Part shown: positions 1 to 9,353 of the stretch, in pieces
Layout of the letters: every line of letters begins with the position of its first letter
Numbering within the stretch: position 1 is the first letter of the stretch
Source: Vitrella brassicaformis
Lineage: Eukaryota; Sar; Vitrellaceae
Assembly: GCA_001179505.1 (NCBI GenBank)
Contig: CDMY01000193.1
Location: 62,001 to 126,000 of the forward strand
DNA length: 64,000 bases
Direction: 5' to 3'
Made by a program: the position numbers and the translations under genes
The notes under the pieces: model-generated
What the model was told of the DNA's origin: nothing
The model's database searches: none
What the model saw: the letters and a program-made list of their open reading frames with translations, nothing else

Positions 1-81
1 CGCCGGCAGGCCACCCTGGAGACAGACGGCTTCATTCTCTCGTTCGCTCACTCACTGCATATATTGTCGTCGTGGTGTCAG

Positions 82-655
82 GTCGTGCAATCGCGAGCTG
101 CTGGATGCTGTCCACGGCAGCTTCGTTCGTCGCTATGAGGAGCTGGACCCATTCGCCGCGTCGCTGCTATTCGACAACTTCACTCTACTAGGTACCAACA
201 CGCACACACACATTCATCCCGTCTGCATATATTGCACTCGTCGCCTTCTCTGTGGGGGTGTCTGATCAATCCACTCCCTTGGTGCAGGTTACAATCCCGA
301 GGAGGACTTCATGCTGCTGCTGAGCGACAAGATGGCAGAGGGCAAGGACAGGGAGCCCGGCACACGACCTGCCGCACTCGACCCGACATACGGACAGGAT
401 GAAGAAGAAGACAACGGCCGGACAAACGACGACAGAGAAGACGACGAGCCGGGACAAGACGACACAAGTGGCAACAATGACGCCGCATCGACAGCAGCAG
501 CGGCACCCCCTTCCCCCTCCCCGCAGCCCCCCCAGCCGGCTCAGCTGAATGGACAGATGTTGCGGACTGCCGGTGAGCGGGGGCTGAGGGAGCCTGAGGA
601 CGGGACAGTGGGTAGTGCGAGAGTGGGCCGGGTGACAGTGCACTCAAATGGATGA
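82..655 (+). CDS. 3' end of an unrecognised protein (5' part outside window)
   Basis: Two exons are readable: 82-191 and 288-655, joined in phase 1, with the stop TGA at 653-655. The segment before 82 ends in TGTCAG and looks like the tail of an intron. The first exon encodes a helical segment (RELLDAVHGSFVRRYEELDP...LLFDNFTLLGYNPEEDF) of the kind seen at the end of alpha-helical repeat proteins such as organellar RNA-binding RAP/OPR-type proteins; that resemblance is weak. The remainder is a low-complexity acidic, Ser/Pro/Gln-rich tail, probably disordered. No catalytic motif is visible. Function cannot be assigned from this fragment. Confidence 0.6.
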
Positions 656-894
656 CGAGGAGACCAAGTCACTATGTCCGTGTATCCATGCGTGTGTGTA
701 TATCAACAAGGCCAAACTGCTCTTCACAGCCACACACGCACAAACCACGACTGACACGTAAATGGCATATATGGCTGACCATACATCGGACAGACAAACA
801 CACTATGACACGACTCGCTTGGCCGCCGTCGGCCAACAGAAACACGCGCAGCACCGCACCCAAACGCACAACCGACCAAGCCAGCCAGCCAGCC

Positions 895-941
895 AGCCAG
901 ACAGACAGACAGACAGACAGCAGACAGACAGACGGGCACGG
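895..941. repeat. CAGC/CAGA microsatellite
   Basis: Short tandem (CAGC)n then (CAGA)n tract just downstream of the minus-strand gene ending at 954. Its translations (LSVCLSVCL and similar) are repeat artefacts. Confidence 0.8.
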
Positions 942-953
942 ACTCGAAGTACG

Positions 954-1372
954 TCAGCAGCGCAGCAGCCGTGTGCAGTAGTAGGTCCTGTCATCGCAGT
1001 TCCCCCAGCAATGAGAGCAATGCTCCTTACTCGCCAGGCACTCCTCCTGCGTCTCGCACTGTATGCCCATGGTTTGGCTATCAGCCCAATGATTCCAGCA
1101 CGATAGACGGCGACGGCTGCCGGCACCATTTCTCTGCTCGGGACATCCGAGAAGTCGATCGTGTCGGATAGAGAAGCCGCATCGCCCTCTATCTGCATGT
1201 GGTGCCGAGCCTCTACCTCCTCCTCAGATGGGATCGGGAGGATGGTGGGCCTCCCATTCATGTGAGCGCCGTTTCCCCATCCGGGCGGCGCGCTCATGAC
1301 CTGGCACCTCACGTCGACGGGCAGACACAGGGCCAGGACGGGCACCAGCAACGCGGACCGGCGGGCCACCAT
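954..1372 (-). CDS. Small secreted cysteine-rich protein
   Basis: Two exons, 1127-1372 and 954-1058, with a 68-nt GT-AG intron in phase 0, give 116 residues. The start ATG (1372) opens a clear signal peptide (MVARRSALLVPVLALCLPVDVRC). A Ser/Glu-rich spacer with no predicted fold follows. Exon 2 encodes a compact 34-residue domain with seven cysteines at its residues 1, 7, 14, 17, 21, 28 and 34, plus aromatic residues, ending in Cys-stop. Reading through the intron instead gives a long low-complexity frame, so the Cys-rich exon is the better model. I do not recognise the family. Seven cysteines in the module (one more in the signal region) suggest disulphides, perhaps three with one free thiol. 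Role unknown; a secreted or cell-wall peptide is inference only. Confidence 0.6.
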
Positions 1373-2263
1373 GATGCTGTTGCTGCGATGAAGGAGCGCG
1401 GGAGGCGAGCGGCAGGCGACTGCGGGGGCAGATCGCGACTGGCTCCCCCTTGGTCGCTGCTGCTTGGAGCCGCTCCGACTACAGGAAAGTTTCGACGAGT
1501 GCCGACGAGGAGTGCAGCCAGGCCGATGCACGCATGTGCTCGAAGACACGAGAGTGCGCATAAACATTCGAGCGCACACTTGCTCTCCGTGACCTCTCGC
1601 CGGACCCTCGATCAAATCATGTAAATGTAAAAGCAAAAGGAGCTCTTGATGCTTCATTTATACATTCTTCATGATGGCCGTGTACACGAAGAATCATGTA
1701 CACGAATGTATGCAAAAAGACTCTTTCCCACCTGCTGGCCGGTACGGTCACCGACGTCAACTCATCACACACACGGCCACCACGGCCAAATCAGCATGAA
1801 AGCACCATCGACTTGCAATCCCGGAGTTTGTTGACTCTGTGTTCGCACGCGGGAGCCGCCATGTGTGCATCCGGGTGGGGGGCAATGCGACGCTGATTCG
1901 GCAACAGCATGAAACTCCTCTCATGCCATGCATGTCAGTCATCGCACACACACATATCACTCACTCTGTCAGTCAGTCCACATGTCTGCATGTCAGACCT
2001 CACCGTCCGTCCCATGGCATGGCGACCACACACACGGAAAAAGCCATCACGTTACCAGCCAGCATCAATCAACGCAATCGACCCATCGATCGACACAGAA
2101 GAGTCAAGAGGGAAAAGGCGATCGACAGGGAAAACGCCGCACCACCATGTGATTTCTCTTTGAGAGGCGGCAAACACTCCCACACTCACCCACAAGCATA
2201 CACAGACAGCCACACAGCCAGACAGAAAGACAGACGCAGCAGGGAGGGAGTGAGTCCCTTGCT
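1373..2263. other. Intergenic, upstream of the Cys-rich gene
   Basis: About 0.9 kb between two minus-strand genes. It holds CA-rich tracts and short open frames rich in His/Thr/Ser, but no conserved coding signal. It presumably contains the promoter of the Cys-rich gene (near 1373-1650) and the 3' region of the rubredoxin gene. Confidence 0.5.
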
Positions 2264-3185
2264 TCACTCGAGTAGGTAGCCGGAAAGGAAGAGCAGGAAG
2301 AAGAGGCCGAGGCTGCCAAAGATGAGAACGTTCTTCTGGCCGGCCGTCAACGTGTTCGTGCCAATGCCGTACCCCTGGTTGTCAGCAAAACCTGAAAGAA
2401 TGAACCACACGCACCAAAAGCATGACACCGCGTTGACGAAGGCATTGCTGCCGCAGGCGCTCGTGTGGCATTTGCGTTGGGTCGCATATATACCTGCGAT
2501 CGTCCTGGTGATGGGGTTGAAGTAGTTCTTGGGCGCCTTGCAGTTGGGGCACTTCCACCACGTGGGGACGTCCTGCATCCACACACATCACATACAGCCA
2601 CACTTGACCATGCCACCTCCCTCCCTCCCGTCTGGCGCAGCTAGTTGTATAGACCCACCACCCCACCCACCTCACCTCCCACTTAGTGTTGGCCTTGAGG
2701 TAGATGCCATCTCCCTGTTTCCACCGGTAGACGTATCCGCAGTTGCGGCACTGGTAGTCCCCCGTGCTCTCCGTGATGAACTTCTCCTTCTCCTTGAGCT
2801 CCAAGACCTCTATCTGCTTCGGCGTCAAACCCTTGTAGCGCGGGTCAATCTCAGGCTCTTTCGCCGCAGCGCCCTCAGCCTCACCCGAGCCCTCGGTTGC
2901 TGCTGGAGCTGGAGCTGCTGCCGCCGCATCCGTGGCCTCCTTGGTGGCCGTTTGTTGCTCTGTTGATGCCTTTGGTTTCTCAGCCACAGTGCCGGACGCC
3001 CCAGCGGGCTCTGAGAACAGCAGATGGTGCGGCCGTCTTGTGCGGATCTGCTGGCTGCCTGGCCTCACGAGCGAGAGGCATGGCGGGGAGGAGCAGAAGG
3101 CTTCAGCAGCCGTGGCCAGCCCTGGCCATGCGTCTTGTGCGAGGCAGGAGAAGATAAAGGCGACGAACAGAGAGATGAGCTTCAT
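2264..3185 (-). CDS. RBD1: Plastid membrane-anchored rubredoxin (RBD1-like)
   Basis: Three exons (2676-3185, 2494-2572, 2264-2391; phases 0 and 1) encode 238 residues. Residues 1 to about 32 form a signal peptide followed by a plastid-transit-like stretch with Phe after the cleavage region, the bipartite leader of complex plastids. An Ala/Pro/Glu-rich linker follows. The rubredoxin domain carries the four iron ligands in CxxC pairs: C146/C149 (QCRNCGYVY) and C178/C181 (WKCPNCKAP). A C-terminal hydrophobic helix (about 217-236) anchors it in the membrane. In plants, green algae and cyanobacteria this architecture is RBD1, a thylakoid rubredoxin needed for photosystem II assembly. The in-frame TTG upstream is ignored; ATG 3185 begins the signal peptide. 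Divergent from the RING-like gene. Confidence 0.92.
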
Positions 3186-3446
3186 TGCCAAACCACCACC
3201 ACCTGCTGTGCTTCTCGCCCTTTCTCCGTGCGGTGCGAGCTTGTATGCCGATCAGAAGCGGCGCCTCCCCGAGAAGCTTCCGCGCCCTACAGCGGACTCT
3301 GTTCGTAGCGGATTGCAGTGCTGCACTGCCATTCAAGGCACTTGCTGCACCTTACAGGTGAGTTGACTCGCCATCGCCTTATGCAAGATGATGGTGTCTG
3401 TGCGTGTGCTGCTGTGCTCAGATCAGCCTGCCTTCTCCCGCTGACC
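3186..3446. promoter_or_regulatory. Shared upstream region of RBD1 and the RING-like gene
   Basis: 261 bp between two divergent start codons, so it must hold both promoters and 5' UTRs. No TATA box or named motif was identified. Confidence 0.5.
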
Positions 3447-4827
3447 ATGGCTCACTCGTCAAACGTGGCCTTCTGCGACGGCGTTGACCCGGCGGCGCTC
3501 AAAGGGTCTGAGCTGCCCACGTATCAGCTGCCCAAGAGCCCCGCCGAGGGCCTGAGCGTCCCCTCTGGTGGCTGCGTCGTCTGCTCGGAGCCCCTCGGCG
3601 CCAAGACCGACCTCGCAAGATTAAGGTGCGGGTGTTTCTTCTGCTTCCAGGTCTGCAAGCGGCCGACGGCATCTTGATTGATTCACTTATCGAGGCTTAT
3701 GTATGCAGTGTGTAAAGGGGAGAGTGAATGCGCACATAATCGCCTACCGCGACAGGCAGTACACCATGCCCTCACCAGAAAACTTCAACTTCCCATGCCC
3801 TGCCTGCAGCACGGTGAGGGAAGACACAAACACACGACCGATGACACGCACATCACTCGCGAATCTGCTGACTGGCTGTCTGCCTATTGGTTTCTCTCTG
3901 TCAGGGGTGTGATTTGATCGAGCGTCTTCAGAAGCCCTCGGCCTCCGGTATGCCCCTGCCTGTTGCCGACGAGTACGGCGGTCCCTTCCGCAACGTGACG
4001 GCGATGCAGCCCCCTGACGGCGTCGAGGCGCCGTGGCTGGCCAACTACTACGAGTTCACCGCCCTCAGCCATGCCGTGCAGATATCGTGCGAGTCCGTGG
4101 AGGAGGCGCAGCGGATGATTACCTTCAGCCAGATTGCGGGGCGGTACATCCGCGAGAGACTGATGGGGCCGTGGAAGCGTCTGACCTCAGCGCTCGGCAT
4201 GGAAGCCGGCATGGAGGCGTTCAAATGGTGGGCGGGGAAATGAGGGGGCCGGTGACCCAATTAAGTATCTACACGTCTGTGTGTGTGTGTGTGTGCAGGG
4301 ATGCCGAGGCGGAGGCGGTGAGGGCGTCGATACGGATGCGCGACATTGAGATCACCGCAATGCGAAGGCAATCCGCACAGCTGACGGGCCAAGACAGGTG
4401 GCTGCAAGAGGGAGGGCGAGAGCGCCTCGCGGCCGGCAGGGGAACGAGTGTACGTTTGCTTTGGACTTCCTGCCGTTGTGTGTTCAGGCCTGTGCCTTTG
4501 ACTGTGGGCACCGTTGTGTGGGTGGCTGGGCTCGTGAAGCGGCCAGAGTATAGTGGCTTTGAGGGCAAGATCACGGCCGTCCTGCCACCAAACACACCAG
4601 GCAACACGACAGGCGAGACGCGGTGAGAAGACCAGAGGAGATAGACTCGCCGCCTGCGTTAGATGAATGCATGTGTGTGTGTGCGCAGGTATCGTGTGAG
4701 TGTGTATGTCGTGGGCATCGAGCTGTCGCTGCGGGCTGAGAACCTCCGCCCGTCGCTTGATGCCAACGACAAGATGTACGACTGGGGGATGCAGTTTGCC
4801 ATGATGGCCGAGGCATTCAATCAATAA
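3447..4827 (+). CDS. RING-like zinc finger protein with C-terminal beta domain
   Basis: Six exons: 3447-3650, 3709-3813, 3905-4227, 4299-4397, 4488-4622, 4689-4827, all phase-consistent, 334 residues. Near the N-terminus is an all-Cys RING-like finger: C43-x2-C46, then RCGCFFCFQC, then C98-x2-C101 (FPCPAC), which would bind two zincs. The usual His position appears to be Cys. A helical middle (about 110-230) follows. The C-terminal 90 residues have the pattern GTVVWVAGL...YSGFEGKITAV...YRVSVYVVG...LRAENLRP, a small beta-barrel/KOW-like module found at the ends of many alveolate and algal proteins. E3 ubiquitin ligase activity is possible but unproven. The start was chosen because GACCATGG has a good context; the in-frame upstream ATG at 3318 would add low-quality sequence. 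Confidence 0.75.
4272..4298 (+). repeat. (TG)n tract forming an intron 3' end
   Basis: TG dinucleotide run that ends directly in CAG and the next exon. It is a clear example of the TG-rich acceptors used throughout the window. Confidence 0.8.
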
Positions 4828-5750
4828 GTCCCGCTCTCAGCACTGACTGACGGACAGACACACCTCAGGCGGGCCAATTGACACACGTGGGGCCGGCGAA
4901 TGAGGGGGCAGTGACTACTGTGGTGTGTGTGCGGTCTTGTTGTTCACATTTGCGTTGATGTGCGCACATCAAATACACAGACACATACGTACATATACAT
5001 GCATTCGTGTACATACATTCTTCATGTGTGGGGAACGGAAATGTCGTGAGCGGGGTCTTTGTAAGTCCGCCATCCATTTCTTTGCTGGATGTCTGTGAGG
5101 GAGCTTGAGCCTCTCTGGCTGGCTGCACACAATGGGCTTTTATCGATCAGCCCGTACATGCGTGTCTGTCACGGTGTGGACTTACTTGTGCTGTGTCGAC
5201 ATGAATTATGAGTCCCAATGGCTTCAAGGCACAAACACACACATGATGGTTGTCAACGGCTTCAATGCACACACACATGCATGTGGCGGGGCCCACCGAA
5301 CAGCTATGCCACCGCCCAATGCAATGCACACCTGGCAATCCCCTCGACACTCTTCGAGTTGTATATGTCTCCCAGCACCCTATCAGTCGCTCCACGGCTC
5401 ACCAAACACACTTGCAAGTCACGCAGCAGCCACAGACCCACCAGTTCACTCATTCACTCCGCCAAAATGGTTCTCACGGCGAGGGTCGACCGGTGATCGC
5501 ATCAATGCTGAATGGCAACACTGCCTTGCGTGTGTGCCGAGAGAGGGGTGGGCGACATGCAGTGCATGAGAGTGCCGTTTGCAATGCTTCCCAGAAGGCA
5601 TAGACTTATTTAATTGTCCGACCGCTCTATGTGTCCATAACCGTCCACACAAACACAACGGGCAGGGCACTCAGACGGCCAGACGGCCAATCATGTGGTT
5701 TGGCTCATGAACACACACTTCTTCTCGAGCGGCCGTGCACAGGGGCGAGC
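4828..5750. other. Convergent intergenic region
   Basis: 0.9 kb between convergent gene ends. It contains CA/TG tracts and short open frames without recognisable domains. Nothing else seen. Confidence 0.5.
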
Positions 5751-6128
5751 CTACACCTCGTGTGGGCGCCCACCACACGGGGCGGATGGCACAGTGAGGT
5801 TCTTGAAGTGGAGGCTGCTCTCGAGCTCCTGCAGCATCTGGCGGGCCCGCTCCCGCTCGCAAGTGGCGTCTCCTTCAGCCACTCTGAGTGCCTCCTGCAC
5901 TGCTCCAGTTGGGGTCGGGGGGACGGTGTCAGAGGTGCTCCTCTGCTGCTGGTTGTCTGCCGTCTCGTCGTCGCTGTTGAGACACTGCTGCTGGTACTGC
6001 AGCTGCTGCATCTGGTGTTGCAGCTGTTGCAGCTGCTGGCCGATCTGCTTCTGTTTCTCTTCGAGCTCTTGCTCTTTGCGGCGCATTTCGTCCTTCTTGG
6101 CCTCCAGTTGACGCCACTCACGCTCCAT
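5751..6128 (-). CDS. In-frame coiled-coil continuation after a TAG stop
   Basis: Open frame of 125 residues starting with an ATG 10 nt beyond the TAG (6138-6140), in exactly the same frame as the upstream gene and in the same exon. It is a strong Glu/Gln/Lys/Arg coiled coil (REWRQLEAKKDEMRRKEQEL), then a Gln-rich run, then a Ser/Thr/Pro-rich tail. The heptad-like composition continues that of the upstream segment without a break. The natural reading is that 5751-7450 was, or still is, one protein of about 445 residues, interrupted here by CAG-to-TAG change, sequencing error or programmed readthrough. Independent initiation at 6128 is the alternative. Confidence 0.55.
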   Translation of the reverse strand: MEREWRQLEAKKDEMRRKEQELEEKQKQIGQQLQQLQHQMQQLQYQQQCLNSDDETADNQQQRSTSDTVPPTPTGAVQEALRVAEGDATCERERARQMLQELESSLHFKNLTVPSAPCGGRPHEV

Positions 6129-6137
6129 TGTCTGCTG

Positions 6138-7450
6138 CTATTGTCGGTGGAAGCGCTCCATTCTCTTCTCCCGCTCCGCCGCCCGCTCCTCGTGTTGTCG
6201 GCGGAGCCGTTCCTGGATCTCCGAGCGCTCCTGCAGCTCCATCTCCCAGAAGCCCTTCCAATTGTCCAGCTCCCTCGCGTAGGCCTCAATAGCCTGCTGC
6301 CTGTCGATTACGGGTTCTTGCTGGTAATAGCGTGACTCGTACGACCCACCCTGACGAACGAACAGACAGACACAAAATGCGTGACGACCGAAGTATGTGC
6401 CTGGCTGTGACGGTGAGACCCACCTGGGCGCCATAGGCGTAGCGGCCGTCATGAATGTGTCCGCGATTGGTGCGGCGATTCAGTGGGAGCTCTCGTGTCT
6501 CCTCTCGCACCGCTGACACAGACAGACAGACAGACAGGCGTGTCGACGATGTGCAAGAGAGTGACAGAGAAGGGCCATGTGTGTCTCACATCTCACCACA
6601 CCCCTCCTCACCTCCAGAGGCCCGGCCCCCACTCAGCAACGATCCCAAGCCCAAGAACATGCCGCCGAACAAACCATCTGATCCGTTGCTCTGGCGATTG
6701 TACGTGTCGTGGCTGTCCGGTGGCGGCGGATGGCGGCCCACCAAACTGGCCATCGCCTCCACCTGCTGGTGGTGGTGGTGGTGTCGCGACACACCACGTG
6801 TCCTTTGGGGCCCGAGTGGCGTCTGTGTGGTCATGATGCTGCACTGGATGCCTCGGGACACCACCGGTCTCTTCCTGACAAAGCTGCTGATGTTGGGAGC
6901 GGGATAGGCCAGACGAGAGGGGTAGTGGCTCTCCGGCTGGCCGCCCACTTCGTCCCTGCTGAGACCTTCGTGGTTGGTCTGGTGCTGCGAGTACTGGGGA
7001 AGCCGCCCATCGTATCGGTGTGGCCGAGTGCTGGACACCACCGTAGGCGTCGTCCTGTCCAGTGCACACGTATCGGCTGCCGTACTGCTGCGGCTCCCTC
7101 GTCATCTGCTGCTGGGTCAATACGGCCAGACGGTCGGTGTCCTGAAGCTTCGTGTCGCGGTTGACAGAGACGGGGAGCCTCAGTGCAATTGGTCCGTTGA
7201 GGAGTTCGACCTGAGCGGTGTCCACCGTCTCATCGGGCACGTACCTGGGCCCACAGTCTGCCGTCTCCCGGGTTGCCATGGGAAGAGGCAGCTCGGCCCG
7301 CCCCTGCCGGCCACCCCGTTGCAGCTGCAGCTGGTGGGCCACCTGTCGCCTCTGCTCCTCCAGCCTGGCCCGTGACTCTCCCTGCCGCAGGACGCTCTCC
7401 TGCCCCTGTCGCCGCTCAGACGCCCTCCGACACTCACGCTGGGCCATCAT
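6138..7450 (-). CDS. Coiled-coil protein ending at an in-frame TAG
   Basis: Model: exons 7245-7450, 6612-7054, 6424-6512, 6138-6350. The first intron (donor GTACGTG at 7244) is needed because the N-terminal frame (MMAQRECRRASERR...) and the later frame (SSTRPHRYDGRLPQ...DGLFGGMFLGLGSLLSGG) differ by one. A 190-nt intron ending GGACAG restores phase, and the next two junctions are then also in phase. It encodes 316 residues up to the TAG: an Arg/Gln-rich helical start, a disordered middle with a His run, a Gly-rich hydrophobic patch and a coiled coil. No known family was recognised. The first intron's exact acceptor is uncertain. Divergent from the NHR-like gene. Confidence 0.55.
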
Positions 7451-7641
7451 CGCTGAAACTCAGCTCAAATCTGCAGTAGGAAAGGCTTCAACTTCAAGTT
7501 GAACTTGAGATGTCGCAAGCTTGCGCTGGGGGCAGCCCCCACCAGGGTTTGTACCCTGAAACCTCAACCCTGCATCCTTCCCTGCAACGTTCACCACCAC
7601 CACTCCACCAACTGAGCCCTGTGTGTCACGCAGATTCGAAG
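7451..7641. promoter_or_regulatory. Bidirectional upstream region
   Basis: 191 bp between divergent starts at 7450 (-) and 7642 (+). It contains overlapping inverted repeats at 7488-7507 (TTCAAC...GTTGAA and CAAGTT-G-AACTTG) and an AGGGTTT/AAACCCT-like element around 7543-7580. Regulatory role is inferred from position only. Confidence 0.4.
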
Positions 7642-8301
7642 ATGCGAAGCAGAGACCTTCCCCTCGTGCCCGCTTTACTAATTGCCTCATTTCATCTGTC
7701 CGTATGTGCCGCGTCCCTCTCTTTCCACTGCACCAAGCACCACGAGGAAGTGCGGCTGTCCAACGACTGCCTCACCGCCTCCCTGCTCAGCAATGGCACT
7801 GGAGGCGTCGTCATCTCCTCCTCTCCCGTCCCCCTCAGCCCCCATGTCGGCCTCTACTTTCAGCTCACTGTGGATGAGGTCGGCGACCACCTCGGCAGCG
7901 GCCTCGCCATCGGCCTGACCACCACCGACCCCGCCACTCTCTCGTCTGTGCCGCACTTCGCCATCGACGTGGCTGACAGCTGGTTCGCGGGCTACACGGG
8001 CACGGCGCGGCTTGACAGCACCTGGGACGACTCATTTAAGTTCTACAGCAACCGTCTGGAGGCGGGCGACACGGTGGCCCTGCTGTTGTCGGTGCAGCGG
8101 TACTTCATGGTCTTCCACAACGGGCGGCTGAAAGACTGGCGGTTTGTGCGCAACGTGGTGCGGACGCTCGAGCTGCCCATGTTCGCACTGGTGGACGTAC
8201 GGGGCGACACGCGAGTGGTCACCCTGGCCAGGGACGCACACCCCCCAGACGAGGTCATCAGGGCTGCCAGGAAAGTCGCCAGGGAACATGACGAGCTCTG
8301 A
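7642..8301 (+). CDS. Secreted NHR/SPRY-like beta-sandwich protein
   Basis: Single-exon frame of 219 residues. The chosen ATG (7642) starts a good signal peptide (MRSRDLPLVPALLIASFHLS). The frame extends upstream to 7510, but that part lacks a hydrophobic core. The body has the layout of a neuralized homology repeat: SNDCLTASLLSNGTGGVVISS, then GSGLAIGLTTTDPATL, then SWFAGYTGTARLD, GDTVALLLSVQRYFMVFHNGRL, and LPMFALVDVRGDTRVVTL. NHR domains usually occur in cytosolic ubiquitin-pathway proteins, so a secreted stand-alone copy is unusual. A related SPRY-like sandwich cannot be excluded. Binding partner unknown. Confidence 0.7.
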   Translation: MRSRDLPLVPALLIASFHLSVCAASLSFHCTKHHEEVRLSNDCLTASLLSNGTGGVVISSSPVPLSPHVGLYFQLTVDEVGDHLGSGLAIGLTTTDPATLSSVPHFAIDVADSWFAGYTGTARLDSTWDDSFKFYSNRLEAGDTVALLLSVQRYFMVFHNGRLKDWRFVRNVVRTLELPMFALVDVRGDTRVVTLARDAHPPDEVIRAARKVAREHDEL

Positions 8302-9353
8302 TTGGGTTCCGTGGACGGACGGGGAGGCTGTTTCTGGGTTGTCGGAGCGTATTTGTTGTTGGCTGTTTGTCGATGGGAAGGTGGGTGTCATTTTAGCTCT
8401 AGTAAGACGTCGAGACAACTAGGATAAGATGGATGAATGAAGGCACGCGTGAGGGAGGGAAGCGAGTCTGTCTGTCTGTACGAGAGGGGGCCAGTCCGGT
8501 CATGGCCGTCCACACACGCATGCAACACACGCACACACACATCCACCCATCCATCCATTCATCCAGTAAGGCATGACACATACACACACACACATCTTCA
8601 TGCTCAGGAGTCTGTTGACAGCACCAGAGAGGGACACACAACATACACACACAGACACACACACACACAACACACACACACACACACCGGCTTGAAAATA
8701 GCCACGACACGACACACAGAGGGGATGTATGGATGCGTGGATGAATGGATGAGGGCAGCACAAGCAAGGGTCAGCAGGATGGGAAGATAGATAGCATCTC
8801 AGCCGCCGACAGCTGGGGCGCTGTCGTCCCTGACTGTACGGCCTCAGCGACGGCAGACCAGCCAGGGAGGGCACACGCACCGCAGACAGACAGACAGACA
8901 CAGGCAGAAACATCCGGGAGGGAGGGAGGGAGGGTGAGGTCGGTCGCTCAGTCAGTCGTTGAGCCAGTCAGTCACAGACGCCTTAAAATCCCCGTTTGCC
9001 TCCATATGCATATGCATGTGTGTGAAGTCAGTAAGGAAGTATCTGTGCACAGAACACACATACACACACGTACGTACGCAATGAATGCAATGGACTGGAC
9101 GGACAGATGCCGACGCCTATCGATGGATGAATAGAACCCCACCAACAATCCACTCACCCACCCACCCACCGCCCGTTATCCACACGACGACCAACCACCT
9201 CACCTCACCGACTAACAGCCACCGATCGATCGATCGACCAAAAATGGTCCGTCCTCCTTCCTTCCCTTCCATCCTTCATCATCTCGCCTCTTGTGCCGGC
9301 AAAAAAGCCCACCCCTCCTCGCCCGCTCGGCCATCCATCCATCCATCCATGTG
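8302..9353. other. Convergent intergenic region, microsatellite-rich
   Basis: 1.05 kb with (CA)n tracts at 8520-8690, CCAT/CAGA repeats and GGGA runs. Open frames on both strands here are repetitive (His/Thr or Cys/Val) and not credible genes. Confidence 0.6.

Noticed and set aside
803-1657. 284-residue minus-strand open frame
   Set aside because: Its C-terminal half is a translation of the CAGA/CAGC repeat and of an intron. The spliced 116-residue secreted protein uses only part of this frame.
5631-6335. Leucine-rich plus-strand frame resembling a membrane protein
   Set aside because: It is antisense to the coiled-coil gene; CTG-rich complement of Gln/Glu codons produces poly-Leu.
6608-7041. 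Continuation of the 7450 frame to 6608
   Set aside because: The alternative frame (ending SDGLFGGMFLGLGSLLSGG) joins in phase with the next two exons, while the continued frame ends without splice support.
8437-8913. Frames rich in Cys/Val or His/Thr
   Set aside because: Translations of (CA)n, CCAT and CAGA microsatellites.
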